DNA of 64,000 nt from Bradyrhizobium sp. JYMT SZCCT0428 (GCF_018131075.1 NZ_JAFCLS010000001.1:124001-188000); one strand, 5' to 3'. Positions 27,952 through 37,611 are shown, numbered from the stretch's first letter. The notes: generated by a model from the letters alone, not told the origin. Program-made: numbers and translations.

Positions 27952-29676
27952 ATGAAGGATATCCTTCGCTGGTCGCTGAACTTGCTGGCATCCCGCTCCC
28001 GAAGAGTGCTCCTGGCCATGATCGCGCAGTTGACAAGATACGAACGGCAACTTGCACTTTTCATCCTGCTGGCACTGTCCATATGCGGACTTGCGATGGC
28101 GGTGGCCGGAACGGGGGATGCCCTTGGGGTTCACGGCGCCATCGTGCTGCTGGCCGCCATTGCCGGCACATTCTGGGTCATCTCCGGGTACTACGAGCCA
28201 GAACCTTCCGACGATCGTCTGGACCGCTATTTCGACGATCCCAGCCGGTTGGGCATCATCCTCGCGATGGTTTGGGTCGTAGCCGGACTTTTCGTCGGCG
28301 ACTGGATCGCGTGGCAGCTCGCCTATCCGGACCTGACGTTCGACGCTGCATGGTCGAGCTTCGGGCGCCTCCGTCCCGTGCACACATCGGGTGTGATCTT
28401 CGGCTTCGGCGGTAATGCCCTGATCGCAACCTCGTTCTATGTCCTGCAGCGGACCACGCGCGCGCGCCTGCCCGACCAGTTGAGCCCGTGGTTCGTGCTG
28501 CTGGGATACAATCTGTTCTGTGTCATCGCCGCGACCGGCTATCTGATGGGCGTCACGCAGTCGAAGGAATATGCCGAACCGGAATGGTATGCGGACATCT
28601 GGCTGGTGATTGTGTGGGTGACCTATTTCATCATCTACCTGCGCACACTGGTTCGCCGCAAGGAGCCCCATATCTACGTTTCGAACTGGTATTACATGGC
28701 CTTCATTCTGGTCGTGGCGATCCTCCACATCGTCAACAATCTGGCGATCCCGGTATCGCTCGGCCATGCCAAGAGCTACTCGGCATTCTCCGGCGTGCAG
28801 GATGCGATGACGCAGTGGTGGTACGGCCATAACGCCGTCGCGTTTTTCCTGACCGCCGGCTTCCTCGGAATGATGTATTATTATCTGCCTGTCCGTGCCG
28901 GCCGCCCGATCTTCTCCTATCGACTGTCCATCATCAGCTTCTGGGGCATCACCTTCATGTACATGTGGGCGGGCTCGCACCACCTGCACTACACGGCATT
29001 GCCACAGTGGGTGCAGACGCTCGGCATGACGTTCTCGATCATGCTGCTGGTCCCGTCATGGGCCTCGGCCGGCAACGCCCTGCTCACCCTGAACGGCGCC
29101 TGGCACAAGGTTCGCGACGATGCGGTCCTGCGCTTCATGATGGTCGCGGCGGTGTTTTACGGCCTGGTCACCTTTGAAGGCTCGTTCATGGCCATCCGTG
29201 CGGTGAACTCGCTGTCGCATTACACGGACTGGACCGTCGGCCACGTCCATGCCGGGGCGCTCGGCTGGGTCGCGATGATTACATTCGGCGCGATCTATGC
29301 CTCGGTGCCGTGGCTTTGGAAGCGCGAGCGGATGTATTCCGCCAGGCTGGTCGAAGTGCACTTCTGGCTCGCGCTTGCCGGAACGGTCATTTACGTTTTT
29401 GCGATGTGGAATTCCGGCATCATCCAGGGCCTGATGTGGCGGACCTACAATGAAAGCGGAACGCTTGCCTATTCGTTTGTAGAGTCCTTGGTCGCGATGC
29501 GTCCCTATTACATCGCTCGCGCCATCGGCGGGCTGCTATTCCTGATTGGGGCGCTGGTCGCCTGCTACAACATCTGGATGACGATACGGACGGCCGACCA
29601 GCCGGCCGACCAACGGCTGGGTGACCATCCCGTGCCGGCGCTTGCAGGCGGCACCGCGCCTCAACCGGCGGAGTGA
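27952..29676 (+). CDS. ccoN: cbb3-type cytochrome c oxidase subunit I
   Basis: 574 residues, about 12-14 membrane helices, with family motifs [79 protein letters not shown] and [17 protein letters not shown] carrying heme and CuB histidines. It is the catalytic subunit of the high-affinity oxidase used at very low oxygen. The N-terminal ~40 residues are unlike classical FixN and an internal start at 28018 is possible. It differs noticeably from FixN of nodulating Bradyrhizobium, so it is a divergent copy. It opens an eight-gene operon. Confidence 0.95.
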   Translation: MKDILRWSLNLLASRSRRVLLAMIAQLTRYERQLALFILLALSICGLAMAVAGTGDALGVHGAIVLLAAIAGTFWVISGYYEPEPSDDRLDRYFDDPSRLGIILAMVWVVAGLFVGDWIAWQLAYPDLTFDAAWSSFGRLRPVHTSGVIFGFGGNALIATSFYVLQRTTRARLPDQLSPWFVLLGYNLFCVIAATGYLMGVTQSKEYAEPEWYADIWLVIVWVTYFIIYLRTLVRRKEPHIYVSNWYYMAFILVVAILHIVNNLAIPVSLGHAKSYSAFSGVQDAMTQWWYGHNAVAFFLTAGFLGMMYYYLPVRAGRPIFSYRLSIISFWGITFMYMWAGSHHLHYTALPQWVQTLGMTFSIMLLVPSWASAGNALLTLNGAWHKVRDDAVLRFMMVAAVFYGLVTFEGSFMAIRAVNSLSHYTDWTVGHVHAGALGWVAMITFGAIYASVPWLWKRERMYSARLVEVHFWLALAGTVIYVFAMWNSGIIQGLMWRTYNESGTLAYSFVESLVAMRPYYIARAIGGLLFLIGALVACYNIWMTIRTADQPADQRLGDHPVPALAGGTAPQPAE

Positions 29677-29680
29677 GCAG

Positions 29681-30412
29681 ATGTTCAACCTCCATTACCG
29701 CCTTGAGCGCAAGACGATCGGCTTTCTGCTCGCCATCATCGGTGTGGCGAGCATCGGCGGCGCGGTCGAGATTATCCCGCTGTTCACCATCCATCAGACC
29801 GTCGAAGATGCGCCGAACATGCGGGTTTACACCCCGCTCGAAATCGCCGGCCGCAACATCTATATCCGCGAAGGCTGTTATGCCTGCCATTCGCAGATGA
29901 TCCGCACCTTGCGCGACGAGGTCGAGCGCTACGGCCCGTATTCGCTCGCCGTCGAATCCAAATATGATCATCCGATGCTCTGGGGATCGAAGCGAACCGG
30001 TCCCGATCTCGCGCGGATGGGCAACAAATATTCGGACGAATGGCACGTGCGGCACCTCAACAATCCCCGCGACGTGGTGCCGGAGTCGGTGATGCCGCAC
30101 TACTCCTGGCTCGGGCGCACCGAGCTGCGGAGCGAAGACCTCGGCCGGCATATGGCGGCGCTGCGTCGGGTCGGCGTGCCCTATACCGACGACATGATCG
30201 CAAACGCGAGGTCGGATACCTACGGTCAGGCCGCGCCCGATACGCCTTTCGCCGAAGGGGTCACCAAGCGATATGGCGCGGCGACGAACATAAGGGCCTT
30301 CGACGGCAAACCGGGCAATCTTACCGAACTCGATGCCCTGGTCGCCTATCTGCAGATTCTCGGCAAGCTGACCGACGCTGCGCACAAGCCGGTCGCTGCG
30401 GCGGGAGGTTGA
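29681..30412 (+). CDS. ccoO: cbb3-type cytochrome c oxidase subunit II (monoheme cytochrome c)
   Basis: 243 residues from ATG at 29681. One membrane anchor (about 13-33) and a periplasmic domain with heme site CYACH at 66-70 and the distal ligand region around VMPHYSWL. CcoO passes electrons from CcoP to CcoN. It begins 4 bases after the ccoN stop. It is full length for the family. Confidence 0.95.
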   Translation: MFNLHYRLERKTIGFLLAIIGVASIGGAVEIIPLFTIHQTVEDAPNMRVYTPLEIAGRNIYIREGCYACHSQMIRTLRDEVERYGPYSLAVESKYDHPMLWGSKRTGPDLARMGNKYSDEWHVRHLNNPRDVVPESVMPHYSWLGRTELRSEDLGRHMAALRRVGVPYTDDMIANARSDTYGQAAPDTPFAEGVTKRYGAATNIRAFDGKPGNLTELDALVAYLQILGKLTDAAHKPVAAAGG

Positions 30413-30414
30413 TC

Positions 30415-30594
30415 ATGGACAATGATTTTGCGGTCTGGTTCTCGAAGTCATTCGGCCTGTTTTATCTGATCGCGCTCTCGATCGGCGTGCTGGTCTATGC
30501 GTTCTGGCCGTCGAACAAGAAGCGGTTTGACGAAGCCGCGCAATCAATTCTCGGCGATGAGGACAAGCCGCACAGGGATCAGCCATGGCGGTAG
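30415..30594 (+). CDS. ccoQ: cbb3 oxidase small subunit CcoQ (59 aa)
   Basis: A 59-residue protein starting 2 bases after the ccoO stop, with one membrane helix (about 14-32, FGLFYLIALSIGVLVYAFWP) and a charged cytoplasmic tail (KKRFDEAAQSILGDEDKP), the standard CcoQ layout. It stabilises the core complex. Its last codons overlap the start of ccoP by 10 bases. Confidence 0.9.
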   Translation: MDNDFAVWFSKSFGLFYLIALSIGVLVYAFWPSNKKRFDEAAQSILGDEDKPHRDQPWR

Positions 30595-31466
30595 AAGAAC
30601 GCGATCCATACACCGGCTACACGACAACCGGTCATGAATGGAACGGCATCAAGGAATTGAACACGCCGGTGCCGCGCGCGGTCTTTTTCTTCCTGATCGT
30701 GACAGCCTTGTTCTCTGTCGGCTACTGGATCCTGATGCCGGCGTGGCCGCTTGGGGTGACCTACACCAAGGGTCTGCTCGGCATCGACCAGCGCAACGTC
30801 GTCACCGAAAGCGTGAAGCAAGCCGCTCTCGAACGGGGCGTCTGGACCGGGCGCATCGAGGCTGAAAGCTTCAAGGACATCCAGGCCGATCCGCGCCTGA
30901 TGGAACGGGTGCGGCAGACCGGCCGAACCCTGTTCGGGGACAATTGCGCGGCGTGCCACGGATCGAATGCCCGGGGCGGCCACGGATTTCCGAACCTGAC
31001 GACGGCGTCATGGCTATGGGGCGGCGACCCCGAAAGCATCGCCGAAACGATCCGCGTCGGCATCAATTCGGCGCATCCGCAGACCAGGACGTCGCAAATG
31101 ATGGCGTTCGGGCGCGATCAGATGCTCAAGAAGGACGAGGTCGAAAACGTCGTGAACTATGTGCGCAGCCTCTCCGATCCGGCCGTCGCAAAGGACGTGC
31201 CCGCGGCAAGGATGGAAGCAGGCAAAGCCGTCTTCGCCGCCAATTGCGTCGCCTGCCACGGTGACGACGCCAAGGGCAAGACTGATCTCGGTGGACCCGA
31301 CCTGACCGATCGATTCTGGATCTACGGCGGCGATGCGGAATCGATCACCACGACAGTGTGGGGTGGCCGGCAAGGGCAGATGCCAAGCTGGGAAGGAAGA
31401 CTTTCTCCGCTCGACCGCAAGATTCTCGCGCTTTACCTGTTCGATCTTCGACGGGAGCAACGATGA
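30585..31466 (+). CDS. ccoP: cbb3-type cytochrome c oxidase subunit III (diheme cytochrome c)
   Basis: 293 residues. The N-terminal HEWNGIKELNTPVPR and a membrane helix (about 31-53) precede two cytochrome c domains with CAACH at 121-125 and CVACH at 221-225 and methionines in the QMMAF and GQMPSW segments. CcoP accepts electrons from soluble cytochrome c. The start overlaps ccoQ by 10 bases and the stop overlaps the next gene (ATGA). Confidence 0.95.
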   Translation: MAVEERDPYTGYTTTGHEWNGIKELNTPVPRAVFFFLIVTALFSVGYWILMPAWPLGVTYTKGLLGIDQRNVVTESVKQAALERGVWTGRIEAESFKDIQADPRLMERVRQTGRTLFGDNCAACHGSNARGGHGFPNLTTASWLWGGDPESIAETIRVGINSAHPQTRTSQMMAFGRDQMLKKDEVENVVNYVRSLSDPAVAKDVPAARMEAGKAVFAANCVACHGDDAKGKTDLGGPDLTDRFWIYGGDAESITTTVWGGRQGQMPSWEGRLSPLDRKILALYLFDLRREQR

Positions 31467-31681
31467 GCAACGCCGGCGCAGCGACAGGGCAATTCAGGAC
31501 AAGGGTCGTTGTTTGGACTGCGGTCTGTGCCGGGCTTCTGCTGCTGCTGATCGCCAATTCGCACCTGGTCTATATGGCGATCATATCGCAACCGGAATGC
31601 GTTGCGCATGTGCGCCAGGGTGAAGGCGGAACCGGGGACGGAAAATTCAGCGCCGCAAGGTCGTCATGCTCGCCGCGATGA
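31463..31681 (+). CDS. Small single-span membrane protein in the cbb3 operon (72 aa)
   Basis: 72 residues, start overlapping the ccoP stop (ATGA), which supports translation. A short basic N-terminus leads into one hydrophobic helix (about 15-42, WTAVCAGLLLLLIANSHLVYMAI) and a ~30-residue tail expected in the periplasm with two cysteines (PECVAHV and SSCSPR). It occupies the place where ccoG/ccoH usually lie, but it is too short for either and has no FixH similarity that I can see. A role in oxidase assembly or stability is inference from position only. Confidence 0.75.
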   Translation: MSNAGAATGQFRTRVVVWTAVCAGLLLLLIANSHLVYMAIISQPECVAHVRQGEGGTGDGKFSAARSSCSPR

Positions 31682-31700
31682 GAATGCAGGGAGGCCAACG

Positions 31701-32486
31701 ATGATTTCGATCCCGGACGTTGTTCCGCCGCTGCCGCAAGAGCACACGTGGAAGCGAAACATCGCCCCCGCAGCAGCCTGGGACTGGCTCTCGGCCGGCT
31801 GGCGAGATTTCAGGATTAATCCGGTCACCAGCATCAGTTACGGGGTACTTGTATTTCTGGTGTCGGTCGTCACCGTCGTCGGCCTGTTTGCCCTGCGGAT
31901 GGACTATATCCTGCTCCCGGCGTTTGCGGGCTTCATGGTGGCCGGGCCGGTCATTGGAATCGGACTTTACGAAAAGAGCCGGCGTATCGAGGAAGGCAGG
32001 CCCGCCAGCCTCTGGCGGATGATCTTCGTCAAGCCGGAATCGGGCGGCCAGATTCTATTTGCCGGCGTCCTGCTTTTCATGTTGACGCTGTTGTGGATGC
32101 GCGCCGCGGTCATCCTCTATGCGCTGTTTTTCGGCGTGCGTCCCTTTCCCGGCATCGACCACATCGTCCCGATGCTGTTCACGACCGAGATCGGCTGGGC
32201 CATGCTGGTGGTCGGCAGCGCCGTCGGCGGCCTGTTTGCAGCCTTCGCATTCGCGATCAGCGCCTTTTCCATTCCGATGCTGCTGGCCGAGCGCACCGAT
32301 GCACTGACTGCGATGGGCACCAGCATGGCGCTGGTGTGGAACAATCTTGCGGTCATGCTGACCTGGGCGGCAATCATGCTGGCATTGATTGTTCTCGCCA
32401 CCGCCACCGGGCTTCTGGGAATGATCGTCATTTTCCCGGTGCTGGGACACGGAAGCTGGCACGCGTATCGAGCGATGCGGCTTTAA
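31701..32486 (+). CDS. DUF2189 multi-pass membrane protein (cbb3 cluster copy)
   Basis: 261 residues from ATG at 31701 with a GGGAGG ribosome site 9 bases upstream; the frame extends upstream without support. About six hydrophobic segments, with the DUF2189/COG5473 pattern AWDWLSAGWRDFRINPVTSISYG and FPVLGHGSWHAYRAM. Members have no known activity. It lies between ccoP and ccoI, 19 bases after the preceding small gene, so it is part of the oxidase transcript. A paralogue heads the other oxidase cluster at 55014-55925. Confidence 0.88.
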   Translation: MISIPDVVPPLPQEHTWKRNIAPAAAWDWLSAGWRDFRINPVTSISYGVLVFLVSVVTVVGLFALRMDYILLPAFAGFMVAGPVIGIGLYEKSRRIEEGRPASLWRMIFVKPESGGQILFAGVLLFMLTLLWMRAAVILYALFFGVRPFPGIDHIVPMLFTTEIGWAMLVVGSAVGGLFAAFAFAISAFSIPMLLAERTDALTAMGTSMALVWNNLAVMLTWAAIMLALIVLATATGLLGMIVIFPVLGHGSWHAYRAMRL

Positions 32487-32511
32487 CGCGCTGCGTTTGG
32501 AGCAATTTCCG

Positions 32512-34791
32512 ATGGGTTGTTGCGGGTCGGGAGCGGAATTCGCGGCACTACCGCCGGATGCGCGCGCAAAAGGCGAGGAAGTGCTGCTCGCCAGCCGCAT
32601 CGTCGCCGACGGCGTGCGCCAGACCGACCTCTCTGTGCCCGCGATTCACTGTGGTGCTTGCATTCGAACGGTCGAGACGGCGCTCGGCGGGCTTTCCGGC
32701 GTGGAGAGCGCGCGCGTCAACCTTTCCACCAGGCGCGTAACTGTTCGTTGGCGCGCCGACGCTATCCCACCGCCCTTTGTCGAGACACTCAAGCTTGCCG
32801 GGTTCGAGGCGCATTTGTTCGACATTGAATCGGACAAGGAGGACGGTACGCTTTCGGAACTGATACGCGCCCTCGCCGTCGCGGGCTTCGCGGCGAGCAA
32901 TATCATGCTGCTGTCGGTGTCGATCTGGTCGGGCGCCGACGCTGCTACCCGTGACCTGTTTCATTGGTTGTCTGCGATCATCGCCCTGCCCGCGCTGGCC
33001 TATTCCGGCCGGCCGTTTTTTCGTTCGGGTTGGCGAGCCCTGAGCCACGGACGCACCAACATGGACGTGCCGATCTCGCTGGGCGTGCTGCTTGCCTTCG
33101 GCTTGAGCCTTTACGAGACAGTGCATCACGGCCCGCACGCCTATTTCGACGCTGCGATTTCGTTGCTGTTCTTTCTGCTGATCGGACGCACGCTCGACCA
33201 CGTGATGCGTGAACGCGCCCGGCTGGCAGTCAAGGGATTGGCACACCTGTCCGCGCGTGGCGCGCTCGTGGTGCAGGCCGATGGTACCCAGGCCTATCTT
33301 CCGGTGAGCGAAATCCGGGTTGGGACGACCCTCATGCTCGTGGCCGGAGAACGCGTGCCGGTCGACGCGACCGTGATCAGAGGGGCTTCAGAACTGGACG
33401 TCTCGCTCGTGTCCGGCGAGCATACACCGCTGCCGGCCACGATCGGCTCACAGCTTCGGGCTGGCACGCTGAACCTGACCGGCCCCCTGACGATCGTCGC
33501 GACGGCCACGGCGGAGAATTCCTTTCTCGGCGAGATGCTGCGAATGATGGAAGCGGCTGAACAGGGCCGGTCGCGCTACCGGCGTATCTCCGACCGCGCC
33601 GCCAGCCTTTACGCCCCGGTGGTTCATCTCACGGCGCTCCTGACATTCGCCGGCTGGCTTGCCGCCACCGGCGATGCGCATCGGGCGGTGACCATCGCTA
33701 TCGCGGTTCTCATCATTACCTGTCCTTGCGCGCTGGGTCTTGCAGTGCCGATGGTGCAGGTGGTGGCGGCCCGGCGCCTGTTCGAGAGCGGGGTCATGGT
33801 GAAAGACGGGGGCGCGCTCGAGCGTCTCGCTGAAGTCGATACGATCGTGTTCGACAAGACCGGCACGCTGACATCGGGCGCTCCGCGTTTGGTCCGATCC
33901 GGTGAAACGGACCAAGGGCTGGTCGCTGTCGCCGCGGGATTGGCCTGTCATTCCCGCCATCCTTATTCGCGGGCGCTAGTCGAAGCCGCCGTCGGTCATC
34001 CCGCATCTCCGGTCAGGTTCGACGACATCGCCGAGCATCCCGGATACGGGCTTGAGGCTCGCGCGGGGACGGACGCCTACCGGCTCGGCCGACCGGAATG
34101 GGCGCTTGCTGACAGCGCCGAGGCAGAGCGGATATCCGGAGATGAATCGGTCGTGCTTACAAGGAATGGCATCCACCTGGCGGATTTTCGTTTCGAGGAC
34201 CGTCTGCGGGTGGATGCGGCAGAAGCGGTCGCCGAACTCAAGGCCATCGGCCTTGGGGTCGAGATCGTTTCCGGTGATCGCGAGACCGCAGTGGGATCGA
34301 TCGCCGCGGAACTTGGCCTGCCGTACGTCGCAGCCGTATTGCCCGGTGGGAAAGCCGATCACATCGCTGGCGTCGAAGCATCTGGTCGAAAGGTCCTGAT
34401 GGTCGGTGACGGGCTGAATGATGCGCCGGCATTGGCGGCTGCGCATGCGTCAATGGCGCCGGCTTCAGCGGCGGACGTCGGCCGTAACGCCGCCGACCTG
34501 GTGTTCCTGCGCGAAAGCTTGTCGGCGGTGCCGCTGGTGATCTCCGTCGCCCGTAGCGCCAGCCGGCTGGTACGGCAGAACCTTGCTTTTGCCGTGGCCT
34601 ACAATGTTGTCGCGGTGCCAGTCGCGATCATGGGCCACGTTACTCCACTGCTTGCCGCGATTGCGATGTCAGGATCATCGGTTGCGGTGGTTGCCAACGC
34701 GCTTCGCCTCAAAGGCCGGCAAGGCGCGGTGCGAAGCGGCACCGCAAGCAAACAGCTTCCCGCCAGGCCCGTTCTCGGGGCAGCCGAATGA
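32512..34791 (+). CDS. ccoI: Copper-transporting P1B-type ATPase for cbb3 assembly
   Basis: 759 residues from ATG at 32512 (GGAG 10 bases upstream; a TTG at 32497 is less likely). An N-terminal CCGSG and an HMA domain with CGAC (about 50-53) precede eight membrane helices with the CPC copper motif (TCPCALG), the phosphorylation site DKTGT and the hinge GDGLNDAPAL. CcoI/FixI exports copper to the periplasm for loading CuB of CcoN. The stop overlaps the ccoS start (ATGA). Confidence 0.94.
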   Translation: MGCCGSGAEFAALPPDARAKGEEVLLASRIVADGVRQTDLSVPAIHCGACIRTVETALGGLSGVESARVNLSTRRVTVRWRADAIPPPFVETLKLAGFEAHLFDIESDKEDGTLSELIRALAVAGFAASNIMLLSVSIWSGADAATRDLFHWLSAIIALPALAYSGRPFFRSGWRALSHGRTNMDVPISLGVLLAFGLSLYETVHHGPHAYFDAAISLLFFLLIGRTLDHVMRERARLAVKGLAHLSARGALVVQADGTQAYLPVSEIRVGTTLMLVAGERVPVDATVIRGASELDVSLVSGEHTPLPATIGSQLRAGTLNLTGPLTIVATATAENSFLGEMLRMMEAAEQGRSRYRRISDRAASLYAPVVHLTALLTFAGWLAATGDAHRAVTIAIAVLIITCPCALGLAVPMVQVVAARRLFESGVMVKDGGALERLAEVDTIVFDKTGTLTSGAPRLVRSGETDQGLVAVAAGLACHSRHPYSRALVEAAVGHPASPVRFDDIAEHPGYGLEARAGTDAYRLGRPEWALADSAEAERISGDESVVLTRNGIHLADFRFEDRLRVDAAEAVAELKAIGLGVEIVSGDRETAVGSIAAELGLPYVAAVLPGGKADHIAGVEASGRKVLMVGDGLNDAPALAAAHASMAPASAADVGRNAADLVFLRESLSAVPLVISVARSASRLVRQNLAFAVAYNVVAVPVAIMGHVTPLLAAIAMSGSSVAVVANALRLKGRQGAVRSGTASKQLPARPVLGAAE

Positions 34792-34961
34792 CCGACTATT
34801 TTTACCTGATACCGATCGCGCTCGGCCTCGGCGTCACCGCACTTGCGGCCTTCATGTGGTCGCTGAAGAGCGGCCAGTATGACGATCTCGACGGCGCCGC
34901 CGAGCGGATACTGCACGAGGACAGCGACGCTCCCATCCGCAAGAAATCGCCTACGCCGTAA
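34788..34961 (+). CDS. ccoS: cbb3 oxidase maturation protein CcoS (57 aa)
   Basis: 57 residues starting inside the ccoI stop (ATGA). One N-terminal membrane helix (about 5-26, YLIPIALGLGVTALAAFMW), then SLKSGQYDDLDGAAERIL, the CcoS signature. It is needed for cofactor insertion in cbb3 oxidases. It is the last gene of the operon. Confidence 0.92.
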   Translation: MTDYFYLIPIALGLGVTALAAFMWSLKSGQYDDLDGAAERILHEDSDAPIRKKSPTP

Positions 34962-34984
34962 ACGCGAAAAGGCTTGGCGACGAG

Positions 34985-35024
34985 GACGCATTCGCGATCG
35001 TCGCGGCGCGCGGCTGAAGGCCTG
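34985..35024 (+). pseudogene. Remnant of the aat 3' end (right direct repeat flanking the cbb3 operon)
   Basis: Bases 34985-35017 encode DAFAIVAARG and a TGA, closely matching the last codons of aat (27798-27830), and the match continues into GCCTG. It starts 24 bases after the ccoS stop and has no start codon or upstream aat sequence. It is best read as the old end of aat left behind when the operon was inserted. Confidence 0.75.
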
Positions 35025-35032
35025 TTCCGTAT

Positions 35033-35048
35033 TGTGACATCCGTCACA
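35033..35048. promoter_or_regulatory. CRP-type dyad upstream of the ClpP-fold gene
   Basis: TGTGA-CATCCG-TCACA is a perfect match to the TGTGA-N6-TCACA consensus for CRP-family regulators, centred about 90 bases before the start codon at 35131. A similar dyad is found at 62912-62927. Confidence 0.6.
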
Positions 35049-35130
35049 GCCCCTCCCCGCGACCTCTCTTATCCCTGTTTGCACGGCTGGTGGGAATGCT
35101 CCGCCTCCGACAACGACAGGGATCGCTCAG

Positions 35131-36264
35131 ATGAGCAACGCGCTGCAGGCGACATTGGCGGCCGAGCCCGGCGAAAACGCCGCCGCGAACCACGGCGCCG
35201 AACAGGCCGTCGCCAGCGCGCCGCCGCCGCTCAGCTTCGTGGTGCCGGGCCGGTTGCCGCCGCCGCTGCCCAAGCACCCGGCGCAGAACGTCATCGCGCG
35301 GCACTGGCGCGGCGAACTCTCGCTGCCGCGCTCCTACTGGATCAATTATGTGGTGCTGGGCACGAGCTTCGGACTTACGTCCGGCGTTCTGGGCGCTGCG
35401 ATCAACCCAAGCGTTGGCGAACAGCCGGTGCGCTGGCTGATCTCCCACGCCCTGACCTGGATCGCGATCATCCTGTTCACGCTCTGGGGCGCGATCGGCG
35501 TCTGGCGCGCGGCGACCGCCTATCGACGCGCAGGAAAGCGCTTCTGGGGCACAGCCGCCAAGGCGACCATGGCGCTCGGCGCCCTCCACCTCGTTTACAG
35601 TGTCTACTACGTCGCGATTCCGCAGGGCCTCGGCATCTACGAGATCGCAGCCGGCGATGCGCGCCTCGCGTCACACCAGTTCAAGGTGCTGAACAACGGC
35701 ACCATGCTGGATTTCTCTGGCGGTATCTCGTTCGGCACGGCGAAGGAGTTCGAGACCATTCTGAAGGCGATGGACAATGTGCGCACCGTGCGGCTGAACT
35801 CGAACGGCGGGCGCGTCGCGGAGGCGCAGAAGATCTCCGACCTGATCAAGGCGCGAGACCTGTCGACCTACGTCACCCATCAATGCGCTTCCGCCTGCAC
35901 CATCATGTTCCTCGGCGGCAAGCAGCGCCATCTGCACGCCAACGCACGGCTCGGCTTCCACCAGCCTTACTTCCGCGGCATGACCGCGAACGAACAGCGC
36001 ATCTCGATTGCCCGCGAGCAGGCGCGCCTTGAGAAGTTCGGCCTCAGCGCCGCCTTCGCCGAACGCGCCAACAGCGCAGGTCCCTCGGGCATGTGGTTTC
36101 CCGAACAGAGCGAATTGCTGCGCGAGCGCGTGGTGACGTCGATCTTCAACCCGCAGCCGCCGAAGCCGGTGGCAGCCGCGGCGCCTGCGCCATCTGCTCC
36201 CGCTTCGCGCAGCGTGCCCGTGCTGCCGAAGACGCAGGCGGCCTATCGGGGGGCGCCGCTATAA
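35131..36264 (+). CDS. Membrane protein with ClpP/crotonase-fold periplasmic domain (COG3904-like)
   Basis: 377 residues. A Pro/Ala-rich N-terminus (1-60) is followed by about three membrane helices (70-90, 105-125, 140-160) and a ClpP-like domain with RLNSNGGRVAEAQKISDLI and the probable nucleophile region THQCASACTIMFLGG; then AHARLGFHQPY-like segments and a low-complexity Pro/Ala tail. The fold and motif match the COG3904 predicted periplasmic serine proteases. Substrate unknown. It lies just after the aat remnant and before the convergent DUF2155 gene. Confidence 0.85.
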   Translation: MSNALQATLAAEPGENAAANHGAEQAVASAPPPLSFVVPGRLPPPLPKHPAQNVIARHWRGELSLPRSYWINYVVLGTSFGLTSGVLGAAINPSVGEQPVRWLISHALTWIAIILFTLWGAIGVWRAATAYRRAGKRFWGTAAKATMALGALHLVYSVYYVAIPQGLGIYEIAAGDARLASHQFKVLNNGTMLDFSGGISFGTAKEFETILKAMDNVRTVRLNSNGGRVAEAQKISDLIKARDLSTYVTHQCASACTIMFLGGKQRHLHANARLGFHQPYFRGMTANEQRISIAREQARLEKFGLSAAFAERANSAGPSGMWFPEQSELLRERVVTSIFNPQPPKPVAAAAPAPSAPASRSVPVLPKTQAAYRGAPL

Positions 36265-36354
36265 GGGATTGCGGAGCCTGCCCGATCCCGGCTGAGAAGA
36301 TTCGCACTGGCGTATGTCTGCCGGCATCGGCGAGAACCGAAGCACCGGGGACGC

Positions 36355-37350
36355 CTAATTCCCGAACAATCCACCAAACAGCCCGCCGGGCCGTTGTTGC
36401 TGCGGCGGCGGTGGCGGCGGTTGCTGCTGGAACTGCGGCTGCGGCGGCAGCCCCGACGGCGGCGGACGCGGCGCAGCCTGCTTCGGCGCCGGCGGGCGCT
36501 TGGCGGCAGGCGGCGGCGGAGCCGGCTTCGGCAGTTCAGGCTGCGCGCTGACGATGGTCTGGTCGGGGACTTTGCAGTCGGTCAGCCAGATATCGTAGAC
36601 CGGGTGCTCGACACCGTGCAGCCCGGGGCTCGCGGCGTACATCCAGCCCGAGAATATCCGCTTCACCTCGCCCTGCAGCGTGATCTCGTCGACCTCGACA
36701 AAGGCGTCGGTATTGGCGGCTTCCGTGGACGGCCGCGTGTAGCAGGCCGACGTCTTCACGCGCAGCGCGCCGAACTGCACCGTCTCGCCGATGTCCTCGT
36801 CGAAATTGATGATGCGGCCGGTGATCTTGTCGAGGCCGGAGAAACTCGCCTTCTTGTTGGTAACCTTCGACGCCGGCGGCTCGGACACCACCTCGTCGCC
36901 CGGCTGCAGGCTGGCCGAGGCGGGCGGGACGGGTCCCTTGGGCTGGCGCTGCCCCGGTGGCAGGCCCGGCTGCGCATTGGCCGCGGGCGGCACGGCGCCC
37001 GGCTGTGGCGGCGCTACCGCGATCCCGGGCTGGGTATTCTGTGGAACGACGGTGGTGCCGGGCGGCGGCGCCAAGGGCTGGGTCTGCACGCTTCCGGGCG
37101 GCGGCACGCCCTGCCCCGGGGCGGGACGGTTCGGCGTCGGCAGCAGCCGGCCGCGCGGCAGTTCGGGCACTTCCTCGTCGTCGTCGAGTTGCTGCTGTTG
37201 CTGCTGGTTGCCACGCGGGATCGCGCCCGGCGGCCGCAGCGGCGGATCGGAAAAAATATTGCCGATCTGCGCGCGCGCGGGTGGCGCAAGCGAGATTGTC
37301 GAGGCGGCCACCAGGGCCGCAATACCAGTCAGGGCAATGGTTCGAAACAT
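36355..37350 (-). CDS. Exported DUF2155 protein with Pro/Gln-rich extensions
   Basis: 331 residues. A signal peptide (1-27, ARA-QI), a Pro/Gln-rich stretch with a run of five Gln, a conserved DUF2155 core (about 165-270: ASKVTNKKASFSGLDKITGR, FGALRVKTSACYTRP, FSGWMYAASPGLHGVEHPVYDIWLTDCK) and a long Pro-rich C-terminal tail. DUF2155 proteins are periplasmic, usually encoded beside aat and the NDUFA12 homologue in Alphaproteobacteria; both are in this window but separated by inserts. Function unknown. Confidence 0.92.
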   Translation of the reverse strand: MFRTIALTGIAALVAASTISLAPPARAQIGNIFSDPPLRPPGAIPRGNQQQQQQLDDDEEVPELPRGRLLPTPNRPAPGQGVPPPGSVQTQPLAPPPGTTVVPQNTQPGIAVAPPQPGAVPPAANAQPGLPPGQRQPKGPVPPASASLQPGDEVVSEPPASKVTNKKASFSGLDKITGRIINFDEDIGETVQFGALRVKTSACYTRPSTEAANTDAFVEVDEITLQGEVKRIFSGWMYAASPGLHGVEHPVYDIWLTDCKVPDQTIVSAQPELPKPAPPPPAAKRPPAPKQAAPRPPPSGLPPQPQFQQQPPPPPPQQQRPGGLFGGLFGN

Positions 37351-37611
37351 CTCGCGGCTTTAAAGGGCGAATCGGGCTCGCGACATAGTACAATCATATC
37401 CGCCGCTCGCGTGCCCACCGGTTAACACGCCGAATACGGCGGGGAAAGGGCGGTTACCCCCGTCCCGGGGACGGGCTTCGCCCGCTCCGGGGCCACTGGT
37501 CAGCACCCGCCACAAATGAAATAGTCGGTTTCGATCAGCTTTCGCGCGGGTTGCCGTCGCGAAAACCATGAAAATCCGGGACAACCGGACGAGCCAGAGG
37601 AAACCCCAGAC

